Below are positions 47,262-54,743 of a DNA stretch of 64,000 bases, piece after piece. How positions within the stretch are numbered: the stretch's first letter is position 1; each line of letters starts with the position of its first letter. Source of the stretch: Hymenobacter piscis. GTDB lineage: Bacteria; Bacteroidota; Bacteroidia; Cytophagales; Hymenobacteraceae. The position numbers were made by a program, and so were the translations under genes. The stretch covers positions 62,001-126,000 of the forward strand of contig NZ_JAHHZN010000007.1 in NCBI RefSeq assembly GCF_018760735.1, written 5' to 3'. Below the pieces are notes generated by a model that searched no databases, was not told the origin of the DNA, and saw only the letters and a list, made by a program, of their open reading frames with translations.

Positions 47262-47340
47262 GTCAGGGGTCAGGATTCTTAAGCTGCCAGCGGGCGGCGG
47301 GCGGTGGCCAGGATTACCCTGACAACCAGCCACCGGCTGC
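47262..47340. repeat. Possible degenerate heptamer element upstream of pheT
   Basis: AGTCAGG, GGTCAGG and ATTCTTA units are followed by an inverted pair, CTGCCAGC and GCTGGCAG, around GC-rich sequence with TGACAACC. It looks like a decayed member of the same family, located in the pheT leader. Confidence 0.4.
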
Positions 47341-47353
47341 TGGCAGCGGAAGA

Positions 47354-47385
47354 CAAAGGTACGGATTCGGTTGGGCGGCAGAAAA
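47354..47385 (-). promoter_or_regulatory. pheT promoter
   Basis: On the minus strand, TTTT (complement of 47382-47385), a 20-base spacer, then TACCTTTG (complement of 47354-47361). This fits the Bacteroidota TTTG-N19-21-TAnnTTTG promoter with one mismatch in the -33 box. It gives a leader of about 90 bases. Confidence 0.6.
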
Positions 47386-47409
47386 CGGGCCGCCGTTGGC
47401 GGTATCCGG

Positions 47410-48024
47410 CTATTTGTAACTCTGCTCGCCGGCCCTGATTTCCACGCTCAGGCGGTTGTCGGCGGGCGGGACGGGGCAGGCGTAGCCGTCGGCGTAGGCG
47501 CAGTAGGGGTTGTACGCCTGGTTGAAATCGAGCACGACCTCCGTATCGTCGGCGGCGGGCAGGGGCGCGTCGAGGTAACGGCCACCTCCGTAGGTGGCAA
47601 AGCCGTTGGTGCGGTCGGTGAAGGGGGCAAACAGGGTGGTGTCGCGGCCATCGGCCTTCAGGAAGAGGGTGAGCTGGTACTCCTGCTTGTCGAGCAGAAA
47701 TTTGGCCCGGCCCCAGCGCAGGTACTTATCGGTTTTGCCATCGGTGAGGGGCATTTCCACGGTATCGCGCCGGGAGAAGTGCTCCAGTTGAGCCTCGAAG
47801 CGGTAGGCGCGGTCGGGGGCAAAGTAGCGGAGGCTGTCGAAGGTCTGGCGCTGGTCGGCGCTGAGCGGGGAGGTTTCGGGCCGGCGGAAGCCGTTATTCT
47901 TCTCGGCCCGCTCGCGGCGCAGGGCGGCCGCGTACTGGCTCTGGCCCAGCACCAGATCCTGCAGGAAGTAGCCGAACACCAGCAGCAGCCCGAGGCCGAT
48001 GAGTAGTTTAGGATTGAGGCGCAC
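47410..48024 (-). CDS. DUF1684 family protein
   Basis: A 204-residue protein that uses a GTG start at 48022-48024; no in-frame ATG gives a sensible N-terminus. A membrane anchor (LLIGLGLLLVFGYFLQDLVLG) is followed by the DUF1684 signature: FAPFTDRTNGFATYGGGRYLD, then VVLDFNQAYNPYCAYADGYACPVPPADNRL and the closing IRAGEQSY. The family is widespread in Bacteroidota and actinobacteria and has no known activity. The conserved Cys pair near the end may bind metal or form a disulfide. It is probably anchored in the inner membrane facing the periplasm. Confidence 0.9.
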   Translation of the reverse strand: MRLNPKLLIGLGLLLVFGYFLQDLVLGQSQYAAALRRERAEKNNGFRRPETSPLSADQRQTFDSLRYFAPDRAYRFEAQLEHFSRRDTVEMPLTDGKTDKYLRWGRAKFLLDKQEYQLTLFLKADGRDTTLFAPFTDRTNGFATYGGGRYLDAPLPAADDTEVVLDFNQAYNPYCAYADGYACPVPPADNRLSVEIRAGEQSYK

Positions 48025-48030
48025 TTTATT

Positions 48031-48187
48031 TCAATTAAAAATGAAAAGGGAAGAATTAAAAATGAGCCGGCAGGGGCAGCCAGACCGTTACGTTCAGGCC
48101 CCGTCCCTCGCCCTTTCGGTCCAACAAAGATGCGGCAGGCAGGCCGGTCTGATTTTCAATTCTTCCCTTTTAATTTTTAATTCCTTC
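48031..48187. repeat. Heptamer-array inverted repeat (ATTAAAA/TTTTTAA type)
   Basis: The left array includes ATTAAAA, ATGAAAA, GGGAAGA, ATTAAAA, ATGAGCC (about 48034-48068). The right includes TTTTCAA, TTCTTCC, CTTTTAA, TTTTTAA (48153-48180) and matches the left in reverse complement over some 30 bases. Inside, CAGACCG pairs with CGGTCTG. It fills the radC-DUF1684 spacer and abuts the radC stop. Confidence 0.87.
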
Positions 48188-48940
48188 TCACAGCATGCCC
48201 TCGTCGGCGAAGCTGTGGTAGCCTTGGTCGGTGAAGATGAGGTGGTCGAGCACGGGCAGATCCAGCAGCAGGCCGGCGTCCTTGAGCTTGCGGGTGAGGG
48301 CAATATCGGCGGCCGAGGGGTTGCGGTTGCCGCTGGGGTGGTTGTGCACCAGAATGATGCTGCTGGCCAGCTGCTCCAAGGCTTCCTTGAAGATGAGCTT
48401 GGGGTCGGCCACGGTGCCGGCCACCCCGCCCCGGCTGATGCTCACGGTGCGCATTACCACGTTGGCCCGGTTCAGAAGCACCACCCAGAACTCCTCGTGG
48501 GGCAGATCCTGGAGGTGGGGCTGCATGAGGCGGTAAATATCCCGCGAACCGGTGATGGTGGTCCGGGCCGGGGCGGCGGCCTCCTTGCGGCGGCGGCCCA
48601 GCTCCAGGGCCGCCACAATAGCAATGGCCTTGGCTTCGCCGATGCCCTTCTGCTTCATGAGCTCCTTCACCGAGAACCGGGCCAGAGAATTCAGGTCATT
48701 CTGGGCGGCATTGAGCACGAGCTTGGCCACGTCTACGGCTGAGAGGCGGGCAGTGCCCGAGCCCAGCAGGATGGCCAGCAGCTCGGCGTCGGAGAGGGCG
48801 GCGCGGCCCTTCTGGAGCAGCTTCTCCCGGGGCCGGTCTTCCTCGGCCCAGCTCTTGATGCCGAAGGTGGCCGGCGGCGCGTAGGGAACCGGAACAGCGG
48901 GGGCGGCGGATTTTTCCGTCAGATTGTCAAACTCCTGCAT
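48188..48940 (-). CDS. radC: RadC-family JAB-domain protein
   Basis: A 250-residue protein from ATG 48938-48940 (MQEFDNLTEKSAAPAVPVPY). The N-terminal part has the RadC helix-hairpin-helix (IKSWAEEDRPREKLLQKGRAALSDAEL ... MKQKGIGEAKAIAIVAALEL). The C-terminal JAB/MPN metalloprotease-like domain carries the JAMM ligands in VHNHPSGNRNPSAAD. The historical link to DNA repair is not supported experimentally in E. coli, and the true role is uncertain. It is complete. Confidence 0.92.
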   Translation of the reverse strand: MQEFDNLTEKSAAPAVPVPYAPPATFGIKSWAEEDRPREKLLQKGRAALSDAELLAILLGSGTARLSAVDVAKLVLNAAQNDLNSLARFSVKELMKQKGIGEAKAIAIVAALELGRRRKEAAAPARTTITGSRDIYRLMQPHLQDLPHEEFWVVLLNRANVVMRTVSISRGGVAGTVADPKLIFKEALEQLASSIILVHNHPSGNRNPSAADIALTRKLKDAGLLLDLPVLDHLIFTDQGYHSFADEGML

Positions 48941-49053
48941 GGGGCACCGTTGTTGTAGACCCCGGAATTTAAAGCAAAAACCCCGTATCCGCGTCTGCCG
49001 CGGCAGCAGCCCGGCCAAACTACCTGCCGGAGCCGCCAGTTTGCCCTCGTACT

Positions 49054-50301
49054 ATGTCAAGAAGCACGCTTCCGTTTATTTTCCTCGCCTTTGTCATTAT
49101 CGGCGAGTGGTATGGTTTTCAGGCCGTCCGCACGCTCACCCAGCATTCCTCCCCCGGCACCCGCCGCCTGGTGAACATGCTGTACTGGGCGCTGACGGTG
49201 GCCGTCTGGGCCCTGGGCATCTGGGCCATGCGCAACCGCCATGCGCACCCCTCCTTCCGGTCTTACCTCGGGGGCGTGCTGCTGGCGATGGTGGCGGCCA
49301 AGATTGTGGTCCTGATTCCGCTGCTGCTCGAAGACGTGGTGCGCTTCGGGCGCTGGGCGGTGCAGGCCATCAGCCGGCCCGCGGGCAGCGGCCCGGGCAA
49401 CGCCATTTCGCGCAGTGAGTTTCTGAGCAAGGCCGCTTTGCTGGCCGGGGCCGTACCCTTCGTGTCGTTGCTCTGGGGCATGGCCAAGGGCGGCACCGAC
49501 TACACCGTGAAGCGGGTGGTGCTGCGCTTCCCCAACCTGCCGGCCTCGTTCGACGGGTTCAAGGTGCTCCAGATTTCGGACCTGCACACCGGCTCGTTTC
49601 ACTCCAAGGAGCCCCTGCAACGGGCCGTGGACCTCATCAATAAGCAACAGGCCGATATGGTGTTCATGACCGGCGACCTGGTCAACAACTACGCCCACGA
49701 GGTGGAGGAGCACATCGGCACGCTGGCCGGCATCCGCTCGGAGCTGCCCATCTATTCCATCCTGGGCAACCATGACTACGCCGACTACGTGGACTGGAGC
49801 CTCGAGGGCGGGGCCGCCGCCAAGGCCGCCAACTTGGCCCGGCTCAAGCAGAACCACGCCAAAATCGGCTGGCAGCTGCTGCTCGACGAGGCCCGCACCG
49901 TGGAGCGCAACGGCGAGAAAATCAGCATTCTGGGCGTGCAGAACTGGGGTGCCCGGGGCTTTGCCCAGTACGGCAACCTGGCCAAAACCCACGCCGCCGC
50001 CGACCCCGCCGCGCCCTTCAAAATCCTGCTCAGCCACGACCCCAGCCATTGGGACGGGCAGGTGCACCAGTACGAGGATATTGACCTGATGCTGGCCGGC
50101 CATACCCACGGCATGCAGTTCGGGGTGAACCTCTCCTTTCTGAAGTGGAGCCCCGTGCAGTACGTGTACAAGCAGTGGGCCGGCCTCTACCAGCGCGGCC
50201 GCCAGTACCTGTACGTGAATGCTGGTCTGGGCTTCATCGGCTACCACGGCCGCGTGGGGTTCCTGCCCGAAATTACCGTGCTGGAGCTGCGCCGGGGCTG
50301 A
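49054..50301 (+). CDS. Membrane-anchored metallophosphoesterase
   Basis: A 415-residue protein. Four hydrophobic segments occupy residues 1-150 (LPFIFLAFVIIGEWYGF, MLYWALTVAVWALGIWA, GVLLAMVAAKIVVLIPLLL and LAGAVPFVSLLWGM). They are followed by a calcineurin-type catalytic domain with the ordered motifs SDLHTG, GDLVNN, GNHDYADY, LSHDPSHWD and GHTHGMQFG. These bind two metal ions. The architecture matches YkuE/YaeI-like phosphoesterases, some of which act on lipid-linked phosphates. The substrate is unknown. A strong terminator follows. Confidence 0.92.
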   Translation: MSRSTLPFIFLAFVIIGEWYGFQAVRTLTQHSSPGTRRLVNMLYWALTVAVWALGIWAMRNRHAHPSFRSYLGGVLLAMVAAKIVVLIPLLLEDVVRFGRWAVQAISRPAGSGPGNAISRSEFLSKAALLAGAVPFVSLLWGMAKGGTDYTVKRVVLRFPNLPASFDGFKVLQISDLHTGSFHSKEPLQRAVDLINKQQADMVFMTGDLVNNYAHEVEEHIGTLAGIRSELPIYSILGNHDYADYVDWSLEGGAAAKAANLARLKQNHAKIGWQLLLDEARTVERNGEKISILGVQNWGARGFAQYGNLAKTHAAADPAAPFKILLSHDPSHWDGQVHQYEDIDLMLAGHTHGMQFGVNLSFLKWSPVQYVYKQWAGLYQRGRQYLYVNAGLGFIGYHGRVGFLPEITVLELRRG

Positions 50302-50327
50302 TTTTTGCCGCCTTCGTAATTGTACTG

Positions 50328-50359
50328 AAACCGCTACGGGCCACCGTAGCGGTTTTTTT
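50328..50359 (+). terminator. Terminator of the phosphoesterase gene
   Basis: AAACCGCTACGG and CCGTAGCGGTTT arms with a four-base loop and a T-tract, 26 bp past the stop. Confidence 0.9.
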
Positions 50360-50445
50360 GGGGGCGGCCCACAACCGCCTTTCCGGCAGGGCCGTATACG
50401 CGCCATTCTCTTTCCCTCCCTCTTTATTCCAACTCTCTCACCATT

Positions 50446-51090
50446 ATGAAAAAGACGCTGCTTTTCCTCTCGGCCGCGGCCGCCTTCTCGCTGGGCTCCT
50501 GCTCCGATAACAAGACCGCCGAAACGGCCACCCTCTCCGATGGAATGGCCACCACAACCTCTTCCACGGCTACTACCGCCTACACCCCCGAGGCCATCGA
50601 AAGCCGCGCCGACCGCATTGCCGCCGATATGGCCGCGAAAATGAAGTTCGACGACGCCACCCGCACCAAAGTCCGGACCGTGTACGTGACCCGGGGCCAG
50701 CGCCTGGCCGAGCTGCAGAGCCGCTACGCCACCGATACCATGGGCATGGCCGCTGCCCGCCGCGACGTGTACGCCAACGCCGACACGGAAATGCAGTCCG
50801 TTTTCACTGACCCCACTCAGTACTCGGCCTACCAAGCCAGCCGCATGGATTACATGGATGACCGGTACATGGACGATAACACGATGAGCTCCTCGTCGTC
50901 GGATGACATGACCAGCAGCGAACTGGAGCCGGGCACCAAAATCAAGGGCGACGACGGCAGCAAACTGAAAGTGCAGGCCGATGGCGACGTAAAAATCAAA
51001 GACGCCGAAGGCAATAAAGCCAAAATGGATGCCGACGACGGCACTGTAAAAATGAAGCCTGAAGAAGGCGACAAAACCGTCATCAAGTAA
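50446..51090 (+). CDS. Acidic low-complexity lipoprotein
   Basis: A 214-residue protein with lipobox SLGSC (Cys19). The mature region has a helical segment (ESRADRIAADMAAKMKFDDATRTKVRTVYVTRGQRLAELQSRY) of the kind seen in small envelope-stress proteins. A Met/Ser/Asp-rich stretch follows (MDYMDDRYMDDNTMSSSSSDDM), and then a repeat-like tail of short Lys/Asp units (KIKGDDGSKLKVQADGDVKI). The acidic, methionine-rich part might bind metal cations. I do not assign a family. A terminator follows. Confidence 0.7.
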   Translation: MKKTLLFLSAAAAFSLGSCSDNKTAETATLSDGMATTTSSTATTAYTPEAIESRADRIAADMAAKMKFDDATRTKVRTVYVTRGQRLAELQSRYATDTMGMAAARRDVYANADTEMQSVFTDPTQYSAYQASRMDYMDDRYMDDNTMSSSSSDDMTSSELEPGTKIKGDDGSKLKVQADGDVKIKDAEGNKAKMDADDGTVKMKPEEGDKTVIK

Positions 51091-51138
51091 TCCGCTTCGC
51101 CCATCCGGCCATTCCGGCCGCTGATTTGCTATTGCCCG

Positions 51139-51171
51139 AGAGCCCGCACCTGCAACGGTGCGGGCTCTTTT
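51139..51171 (+). terminator. Terminator of the acidic lipoprotein gene
   Basis: A 12-bp stem (AGAGCCCGCACC with GGTGCGGGCTCT) with a TGCAAC loop and a short T-run. Its presence argues against translation starts upstream of 51172 for the next gene. Confidence 0.88.
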
Positions 51172-51263
51172 GGTCTCCTTCCGGCGTTACTGCGTCGATG
51201 AAGTTGGCCCGCCGGCAGGTTTTGCTGGCTTTCTCCGGCGCTGGTGTGTTAGTTTGTCAGGTG

Positions 51264-51941
51264 ATGCTGCTGTTCCGTTTGTTTGTTCTTCGTCCCCGCT
51301 TCTGGCTGCTGTTGCTGCCCCTGCTCCTACCGGCTGCCCTGGCATCGGCCCAGGTCCGCGTGACGGGCTCGGTGTCGGAGGCGGGTTCCCGGCGGCCTAT
51401 TCCCGGCGCTTCCGTTACGGTGCGGCGCACCCGTCTGGCGGTGGTAGCCAACGCCGAGGGCGACTTCAGCCTCGCGGCTGAGCGTTCCGATACGCTCATG
51501 TTCCGGGCCGTGGGCTTCAAAACCCAGTTCCTGCCGCTGGGCAACACGGGCCTGTCCCAGCTCATCGTTCAGATCAAGCTCCAGCCCGATACCGTGCTGC
51601 TGGGCGAAGTGCGCATCACCGAGGGCCGCCCCGACCGGGCCGTTATCAACCGGGCCCTGCGCAACATCAAGCGGCCCAGCACCGCCCCCACCAGCGCCGT
51701 GAAGCGCCCGCCCGCGCCCAAGCCCCTGTTTCCCGTCGACTCCACGGCACCCAAACCGCCCACCGCTACCCTGGCCAGCCCCGTGAGCCTGCTCTACGAC
51801 CAGTTTTCGCGGGCCGGCAAGGAGCGGCGCAAGATGGAAGAAATTCAGGCCGAGGAAGCGGCCCGCCAGGCCGCCCAGCGGGCTTTGCAGGAGCGCCGCC
51901 GCTATAACCGCAATTTCAAGGATAACCAGGGCTACGAGTAA
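51264..51941 (+). CDS. CarboxypepD-regulatory-like (CarbopepD_reg_2) secreted protein
   Basis: A 225-residue protein from ATG 51264 (MLLFRLFVLRPRFWLLLLPL), with a signal peptide ending ASAQ. Residues about 30-115 form the carboxypeptidase-regulatory beta-sandwich (VRVTGSVSEAGSRRPIPGAS, then SDTLMFRAVGFKTQFLPLG and LQPDTVLLGEVRI). This domain is common at the N-terminus of TonB receptors, but here it is not followed by a plug or barrel. The remainder is Pro-rich and then a basic, charged helix ending YNRNFKDNQGYE. A periplasmic or outer-membrane scaffold role is plausible. An upstream ATG at 51198 is an alternative start. Confidence 0.75.
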   Translation: MLLFRLFVLRPRFWLLLLPLLLPAALASAQVRVTGSVSEAGSRRPIPGASVTVRRTRLAVVANAEGDFSLAAERSDTLMFRAVGFKTQFLPLGNTGLSQLIVQIKLQPDTVLLGEVRITEGRPDRAVINRALRNIKRPSTAPTSAVKRPPAPKPLFPVDSTAPKPPTATLASPVSLLYDQFSRAGKERRKMEEIQAEEAARQAAQRALQERRRYNRNFKDNQGYE

Positions 51942-52140
51942 GGGCCCAAGGGCAGGAAAACCCAGGACGGAGGTAGAGTTGCTGCCAACGCCGGTCCGAA
52001 CCTTCCCGTATTGGGTTGAGCCCCCCGGGTAAGACCGGCCTGATTGGGTCCGGCGTTGTCGGCGGCCTGAACAGGCAAAATGCCGGACCAGTTTCCTGCC
52101 AACCCAGTCCCTTAGTTCCCCAATAACCCAGTTCTCCCAT
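51940..52140. repeat. Octamer-array variant upstream of uvsE
   Basis: The right array reads AACCCAGT, CCCTTAGT, TCCCCAAT, AACCCAGT, TCTCCCAT (52101-52140), period eight, and its last unit contains the uvsE ATG. A weaker left arm (TAAGGGCCCAAGGGCAGGAAA, from the previous stop) matches its reverse complement. Between them AACGCCGGTCC and GGTCCGGCGTT can pair. It appears to be a relative of the heptamer elements with a longer unit. Confidence 0.5.
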
Positions 52141-53047
52141 GCGTATCGGCTACCCCTGCGTCAACGAAACCCTCGATTGCACCGCCACCAGCACCTTTCG
52201 GCTGGCTTCGTATAGTTCCGAGCGGCTGGTGCAGGCCGTGGGCAACAACCTGCGCTGCCTGCGCCGGATTCTGGCCTGGAACGTGGAGCACCACCTGCTG
52301 TTTTTCCGCATTGGCTCGGGCGTGGTGCCTTTCGGCTCCCACCCCATCAACACCTTTCCCTGGCAAACCCACTTCGCCACTGAATTCCGGGTGGTGGGCG
52401 ACTACATCCGTCAGCACGACCTGCGCGTGTCCTTCCATCCCGACCAGTTTGTGGTGCTCAACTCACCCGACGCGGGCATTGTGGAGCGCAGCATTCAGGA
52501 GCTTATCTACCAGGGCTCGATGCTGGATTTGATGGGCCTCGACTCCACCCACAAGCTTCAGATTCACGTGGGCGGCCTCTACAACGACCGGGAACTGGCC
52601 ATCAGCCGCTTCATCAGCACCTACCAGCGGCTGCCCGCGGCCGTGCAGGCCCGCCTCGTGATTGAAAACGACGACCGCCTGTTCAGCCTCCGCGACTGTC
52701 TGCGGGTGCACGCGGCCGTGGGCATCCCGGTTCTCTTCGACAACTTCCACCACGAATGCCTCAACCACGGCGAGCCCATGGCCGAGGCGCTGCGGCTGGC
52801 CGCCGCCACCTGGCACCCCGTCCGGGATGGGGTGATGATGATGGACTACAGCTCCCAGGCCACCGGGGAGCGCAAGGGCAAGCACACGGCGACCCTGGAG
52901 GAAACCCTTTTCCAGAATTTCCTGACGGACCTGGGAGACCTAGAGGCCGATATTATGCTCGAAATAAAAGACAAGGAAGCCAGCGCCCACCGGGCCTGCA
53001 CCCTGCTGCGCACGGCTGGCCGACTGGCCGCGGCCGGAACGGCCTGA
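52139..53047 (+). CDS. uvsE: UV damage endonuclease
   Basis: A 302-residue TIM-barrel endonuclease of the UVDE family, which nicks DNA 5' of UV photoproducts and some other lesions. Family features are visible in order: MRIGYPCVNETLDCTATSTFRL at the start, FRIGSGVVPFGSHPIN, LRVSFHPDQFVVLNSPD, IHVGGLYNDRELA and RLVIENDDRLFSLRDCL, then FDNFHHECLNHGE. His and Glu metal ligands are conserved in these motifs. The start codon lies in the last unit of a repeat array. UV repair fits the radiation tolerance often reported for this group. Confidence 0.95.
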   Translation: MRIGYPCVNETLDCTATSTFRLASYSSERLVQAVGNNLRCLRRILAWNVEHHLLFFRIGSGVVPFGSHPINTFPWQTHFATEFRVVGDYIRQHDLRVSFHPDQFVVLNSPDAGIVERSIQELIYQGSMLDLMGLDSTHKLQIHVGGLYNDRELAISRFISTYQRLPAAVQARLVIENDDRLFSLRDCLRVHAAVGIPVLFDNFHHECLNHGEPMAEALRLAAATWHPVRDGVMMMDYSSQATGERKGKHTATLEETLFQNFLTDLGDLEADIMLEIKDKEASAHRACTLLRTAGRLAAAGTA

Positions 53048-53169
53048 GCTGCCCCCGCCGCGGCCAATTTTGGGCGCGGCATAGTCGGCGGCGGCCACTT
53101 TACGTAAACCGTTGCGGCCCCGGGCCTCTTCGTTTGTCTTCCCTTTTTCTTACCCGAACTTTCCTTCCG

Positions 53170-53517
53170 ATGATTTTCACCGACCTGCTCAACGCCACCA
53201 CGCACTCGCTCAGCAACGGCCTGACCGGCATCCCGCTCAGCGCCGCTCAGGACAATACCGAAACCTGGCAGCAGCACCTGCTGCAAAGCGGGGAGCCTCG
53301 CCTGCAGGACATCGGCCGCGAGCTGGGCAACCTCCAGTCGTTGCTAAGCGCCGGCGCCGTGGGCCTCGATGCCCGTTCCATCGGCCGCTCCCTGAGCATG
53401 CTGGGCACCCAGACGGCCGAAGCCGCGCAGACCGCTCCCGCCGAGGTGCGCTCCAGCCTTTCCACGCTCTCCGATTTGCTGCTCAAGGCCGGCGGTCAGC
53501 TGGAAGACGCCGCCTGA
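53170..53517 (+). CDS. Small hypothetical protein
   Basis: A 115-residue soluble protein (MIFTDLLNATTHSLSNGLTG), helical and Leu/Ser/Gly-rich, with LQDIGRELGNLQSLLSAGAVGLDARSIG and a closing SSLSTLSDLLLKAGGQLEDAA. There is no signal, metal motif or recognised domain. It is followed by a strong terminator and looks like a normal monocistronic gene. The function is unknown. Confidence 0.7.
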   Translation: MIFTDLLNATTHSLSNGLTGIPLSAAQDNTETWQQHLLQSGEPRLQDIGRELGNLQSLLSAGAVGLDARSIGRSLSMLGTQTAEAAQTAPAEVRSSLSTLSDLLLKAGGQLEDAA

Positions 53518-53537
53518 CATCCGGCTCGCGTATAGAC

Positions 53538-53576
53538 AAAAAAAAGCCGCCCGTACGCATACGGGCGGCTTTTTTT
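53538..53576. terminator. Bidirectional terminator
   Basis: A ten-bp stem (GCCGCCCGTA with TACGGGCGGC) is flanked by an A-tract and a T-tract, between convergent genes. Confidence 0.9.
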
Positions 53577-53599
53577 CATCCGGCGGTCGGAGCCAGTGC

Positions 53600-53971
53600 C
53601 TAGTACTGGGTGGCAGGACGGGCAGGCTGCGTACCAGCCGGATTGGTTTGCCTGGCAGCCGGGGTGGTAGTGCGCCGGGGCGTGGTGGTACGGGCCCGAT
53701 TGGTCCGGCGTCGTGCATCCTGATTCACGCGGCTGTCCACGGCCGGGGTCCGGTCCATGGTCCCGACGCTGGTTTGCGTGGGGTTGCCACGGGTGGGCGT
53801 GCGCTGGTCAATGGTACCCGGGTTGGTGGTGGGATTAGCCGGGTTAGGCAGGGGCATGGTAGACTGATTCAGGGTGCCGCTGCGGGGCGTAACGGTAGGA
53901 GTGGTTTGGGCCGAAGCGGCCGTGGCGGTACCCAGCAGAAGGGCGGCGGCCAGCAGGAAATTCGTTTTCAT
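53600..53971 (-). CDS. Secreted Thr/Arg/Pro-rich low-complexity protein
   Basis: A 123-residue protein from ATG 53969-53971 (MKTNFLLAAALLLGTATAAS, signal peptide ending SAQ). The mature part is nearly all Thr, Pro, Asn, Arg and Gln, with steps such as NPANPTTNPGTIDQRTPTRG and TTTPRRTTTPAARQTNPAG. It is likely disordered. Similar short proteins are frequent in Hymenobacter-like genomes and have no known role. It is the next gene after ssrA on the same strand. Confidence 0.7.
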   Translation of the reverse strand: MKTNFLLAAALLLGTATAASAQTTPTVTPRSGTLNQSTMPLPNPANPTTNPGTIDQRTPTRGNPTQTSVGTMDRTPAVDSRVNQDARRRTNRARTTTPRRTTTPAARQTNPAGTQPARPATQY

Positions 53972-54142
53972 TGTCAGGCAGGTAAGACGGTACAACGGTT
54001 CTGCCACCTGGCAGAACCTATCCGGCATACGGCACCAAGGCCCCAACCGCCGGGCAATACCCGAATTTTTAACATATATAAAGACCTATTTATCAGCCCC
54101 TTACTCAACAGTAGCGCGGGTATGAGTCCTGCCCGCGGGCAC

Positions 54143-54180
54143 AAAAAAACCCCGCCGGCCACGGGGGCCGGCGGGGTTTC
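54143..54180 (-). terminator. Terminator of ssrA
   Basis: An 11-bp GC stem (CCCCGCCGGCC with GGCCGGCGGGG) and, on the minus strand, a run of T. It lies 16 bases after the tmRNA 3' end. Confidence 0.88.
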
Positions 54181-54195
54181 TGCATCGTTCAGATG

Positions 54196-54564
54196 TGGAG
54201 CTGCAGAGATTCGAACTCTGGTCCAGACAAGGAAGGCGTCGAGCTTTCTACGTGTGTATCTATGCTTGGATTTTCGTGAGCAACCAGGCGCACATCAGGC
54301 CCTTGGTTTCCCCTTATCTGTTTGAGTTTCGCCCGTGGGTCACAGTGCCCCGCGAACTATCCTAACTCTTACGACGCCCCGAACTCACCCGTGAGCAGGA
54401 TGACGGGTGCGGGACGATGGCATTTACTTAGTACCTAGACTAAGCAGCCATGGCGTAGCTATACTCGCCAGTTATTGTTTGGACAACTTTTTTTACGGGA
54501 GATCCATCCAACTCCCGACACGCTTACTCGCGACATGCACAAGCTGTCAATTCCGGTCAGCCCC
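54196..54564 (-). ncRNA. ssrA: tmRNA (ssrA)
   Basis: On the minus strand the RNA starts GGGGCTGACCGGAATTGACA, the standard tmRNA 5' end, and ends with a T-arm (GAGTTCGAATCTCTGC) and CAGCTCCA, which pairs with the 5' end through seven base pairs including one G-U. CCA is not encoded. The tag frame at 54440-54469 reads GEYSYAMAA and ends in TAG. The alanyl-charged RNA rescues stalled ribosomes and marks the unfinished protein for degradation. The length, about 369 nt, is normal. It is divergent from dnaX. Confidence 0.97.
54440..54469 (-). other. tmRNA proteolysis-tag reading frame
   Basis: Ten codons from GGC to TAG encode GEYSYAMAA, added after the alanine carried by tmRNA. The AMAA ending parallels the tag known from Cytophaga (GEESYAMAA). 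The hydrophobic C-terminus is the expected ClpXP degron. Confidence 0.85.
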
Positions 54565-54723
54565 AGTTGTGAAAGAACGATGCCCGCCACCAGCGTAGCG
54601 GGGTGCGAATGTACGCACGCTGCCGGATAAACGTTGCGCGCCCCCGAAAATGTTCCCTCCGACCGGCGCTCCAACCGGCCATATTGGCACGCCGGCGGCC
54701 TTCCAAAGCCGGGCTTTTCGGGG

Positions 54724-54731
54724 TATCTTTG
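54724..54731 (+). promoter_or_regulatory. dnaX -7 box
   Basis: TATCTTTG matches TAnnTTTG and lies 12 bp before the dnaX ATG, predicting a very short leader. The -33 region (TTCC at 54701) is a poor match. Confidence 0.5.
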
Positions 54732-54743
54732 CCGGTAGCTCGT

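Noticed and set aside
51126..51263. Earlier start for the carboxypeptidase-regulatory-like protein
   Set aside because: A frame from 51126 would be translated through the terminator hairpin at 51139-51171. ATG 51264 gives a clean signal peptide.
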